Shown here: positions 62,437-64,000 of the stretch, piece after piece
How the letters are laid out: each line of letters opens with the position of its first letter
How positions within the stretch are numbered: position 1 is the first letter of the stretch
Assembly: GCA_964035545.1 (NCBI GenBank)
Contig: OZ037771.1
Coordinates: 13,458,980-13,522,979 of the forward strand
DNA length: 64,000 nt
Source: Bugula neritina
Taxonomy: Eukaryota; Bryozoa; Gymnolaemata; Cheilostomatida; Bugulidae
Direction of reading: 5' to 3'
Translations under genes and position numbers: made by a program
Notes under the pieces: model-generated
The model's database searches: none
What the model saw: the letters and a program-made list of their open reading frames with translations, nothing else
Told to the model about the DNA's origin: nothing

Positions 62437-63975
62437 CTACTTGTCAGAAATACAGTTGTTCAACCGGGCATTGTACTTCTGTTTTGTGTCCATGCAGGAT
62501 GCCAGCAATTCCACTTTTCTAGATCCTTCTTTGGCAATCAACCTGTATCAATTACACAGCAACACAATCATTACTATGTAAAAAATAAGTTTATAGTTGC
62601 TATCCTTGTGAGAAAACCCTGATGGAAAGGGTTTTGTTAGGAAGTACTAAGGACTGGTTTAGATGAGGCACAGGAGCAATTATGGCTGGATGCTCTTCCT
62701 AACATCACCAATAGCCTTCTTCGCTTTGACCCCTAAACCACGGATGCTCCTCACTACTATGTAGACATTGTAGTATTATACTATACTGAGTTACTGACCC
62801 TGTTACATTGTAGCAATTTTATTTTTAAAAATTATTGGCTTGTGGGAACTCTTATGAGGATATTCTATTATGGATGTTACAAAAGACAATAGCATGCACG
62901 CACACACACATAACACACACACACATGCACACATGATAACCAAACTTACGCAGGTCTGTTACTAAGAACAAACAATTCCAATCTTTTCATGACGTTTGAT
63001 TTGCTAAGATGCCTTCTTAACTTATCCATCAGAACTGCTGATTCAGAGGATCCCAAAACATAGACATTGTCGGTTGGCCAGTAAACAGTCAGTTGTCTGC
63101 CGTTACAGTGGTAGTATGGATTCATAGATGTAGAAAGACTGCAGTCTAAATTGGAATACAGGAAAAGTGGTGATTATGCTCTTTGCATAGAAATGTCCTA
63201 TAAGCAGCTTGGAGTTAGGGGTGAATGAGTGCAGTAGTTTAGGGTTCTCAAGCTTGCAGTTGGGGGGTTCCACTGAAACCTTGACTCTAAAAAACTTCTG
63301 TCAAGTGTGGAGTTGGAGACTGACGCCATCTTGTTTATGTTGAATATTAGGATAAAATTGGTAGAGTTGTAGTTGACAAGACTGTTATATTTTACGTATG
63401 TAGAAGAAGAGAAAGAACGAGAAAAGTATTGTGGGTAATATAATAAAGTATTCCTACAGAGAGAAGACAATTAATAGTATGGTTGTTTGTTAGTTATAAA
63501 TGTTCATTGTCACAACAGCAGAAAATTGTATCCTATCAACATCAAGAGAGGAAAGCACAGTGAATTTACAGTGGATTTATAGTCACTATTTCTGTGAGAA
63601 CTCCTGATGAAAAGGGTTTTTCAAACCAGGCTAAGGTTCTTAATTATGACTGAATACCTTTCCTAACATCACCAATCGCCTTTACTGGGATTCGAACTAC
63701 TGACTTTGTGTTTACTAAACCAGTACTCTAACTCCTAGACCTCAACTGTTCTCTTTTATGATTTGACTGATAATAAATGATAATAAATAAATCAAATTGA
63801 TTTATACAGCCTAGTAATTCATACTAACCAAGTTCACATACTATACTCTGGAGTTTATTTTTCTGATGATTTAGTACCGTTTCTAGAACTCGTTTGCCGT
63901 AATCGTCTGCCCCGACTAAGCTACACTCCACTTCGTACTCGGCCATGAATGTTATTCTTTTTGTCAAAGGAGTTT
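62437..63975 (-). CDS. 3' end of an unrecognised gene (partial)
   Basis: Exons 63975-63829, 63145-62950 and 62542-62437 (stop TAG at 62439-62437), at least 148 residues. The frame stays open to an acceptor at 63976 (TATAG), so the gene probably continues beyond the window; alternatively it starts at ATG 63946. Phases agree at both junctions. Motifs seen: AEYEVECSLVGADDYGK, LTVYWPTDNVYVLGSSES, LELFVLSNRPALIAKEG. It looks like a compact alpha/beta cytosolic domain with no signal or membrane segment. Family not recognised. Both introns contain a SINE. Confidence 0.6.
62586..62754 (-). mobile_element. tRNA-derived SINE, copy 4
   Basis: A minus-oriented copy lacking the B-box segment (a deletion between GCCTTCTTCG and ACCCCTAAACC), in the last intron of the partial gene. 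Confidence 0.65.
62895..62935. repeat. (CA)n microsatellite
   Basis: Short interrupted CA tract, intronic. Confidence 0.85.
63576..63755 (-). mobile_element. tRNA-derived SINE, copy 5
   Basis: A minus-oriented copy with B-box-like GTTCGAATCCC on the minus strand (about 63689-63699) and the shared body, between two exons of the partial gene. Confidence 0.7.
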
Positions 63976-64000
63976 CTATAATAAAAGTTACTTTTACTGT

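Overview
This 64 kb window comes from an AT-rich animal genome. Evidence: multi-exon genes with GT-AG introns, a single STIM gene, an SRA1 gene and an ankyrin/SOCS-box gene, plus a dense load of transposons and minisatellites. The mix of a Ty3/gypsy element, a Penelope-like element, tRNA-derived SINEs and MITEs fits a marine invertebrate, possibly a lophotrochozoan. I cannot name the species from sequence alone.

Layout. 1-3035: no gene; a hAT-type MITE abuts a second MITE, followed by a 26-bp minisatellite. 3036-16886 (+): a five-exon gene for an unrecognised Ser/Thr-rich protein; its last intron (about 11.6 kb) contains, on the other strand, an eight-exon ankyrin-repeat/SOCS-box gene (12331-6015). 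16887-32300: no host gene; a MITE, a SINE, a truncated Penelope-like element with hammerhead-ribozyme motifs in both terminal repeats (21863-22998), then a nearly intact Ty3/gypsy element (23032-30479, minus strand) inserted in the (TA)n tract beside it. 32332-36288 (+): a five-exon protein made of two DUF1330 domains. 55230-37230 (-): a 15-exon STIM gene. 57042-60427 (+): SRA1, divergent from STIM. 63975-62437 (-): the 3' end of an unrecognised gene that runs off the right edge.

Exon chains were built by hand: every junction listed keeps the reading frame, and nearly all use GT-AG with good consensus. Host genes show no common pathway. STIM is the ER calcium sensor; the ankyrin/SOCS-box protein is a probable E3-ligase substrate adaptor; SRA1 is a conserved nuclear/RNA-linked protein; the tandem DUF1330 protein has no assigned role.

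Most unusual observations: (1) the gypsy element appears to need two -1 frameshifts, the first at GTTAAAC followed after 5 nt by a perfect 10-bp GC stem-loop; (2) the same element has an extra zinc-finger/coiled-coil ORF after pol; (3) hammerhead motifs lie in inverted Penelope terminal repeats; (4) a 614-bp near-perfect palindrome is centred on a MITE; (5) a STIM intron starts with about 14 tandem copies of its own 5' splice site.
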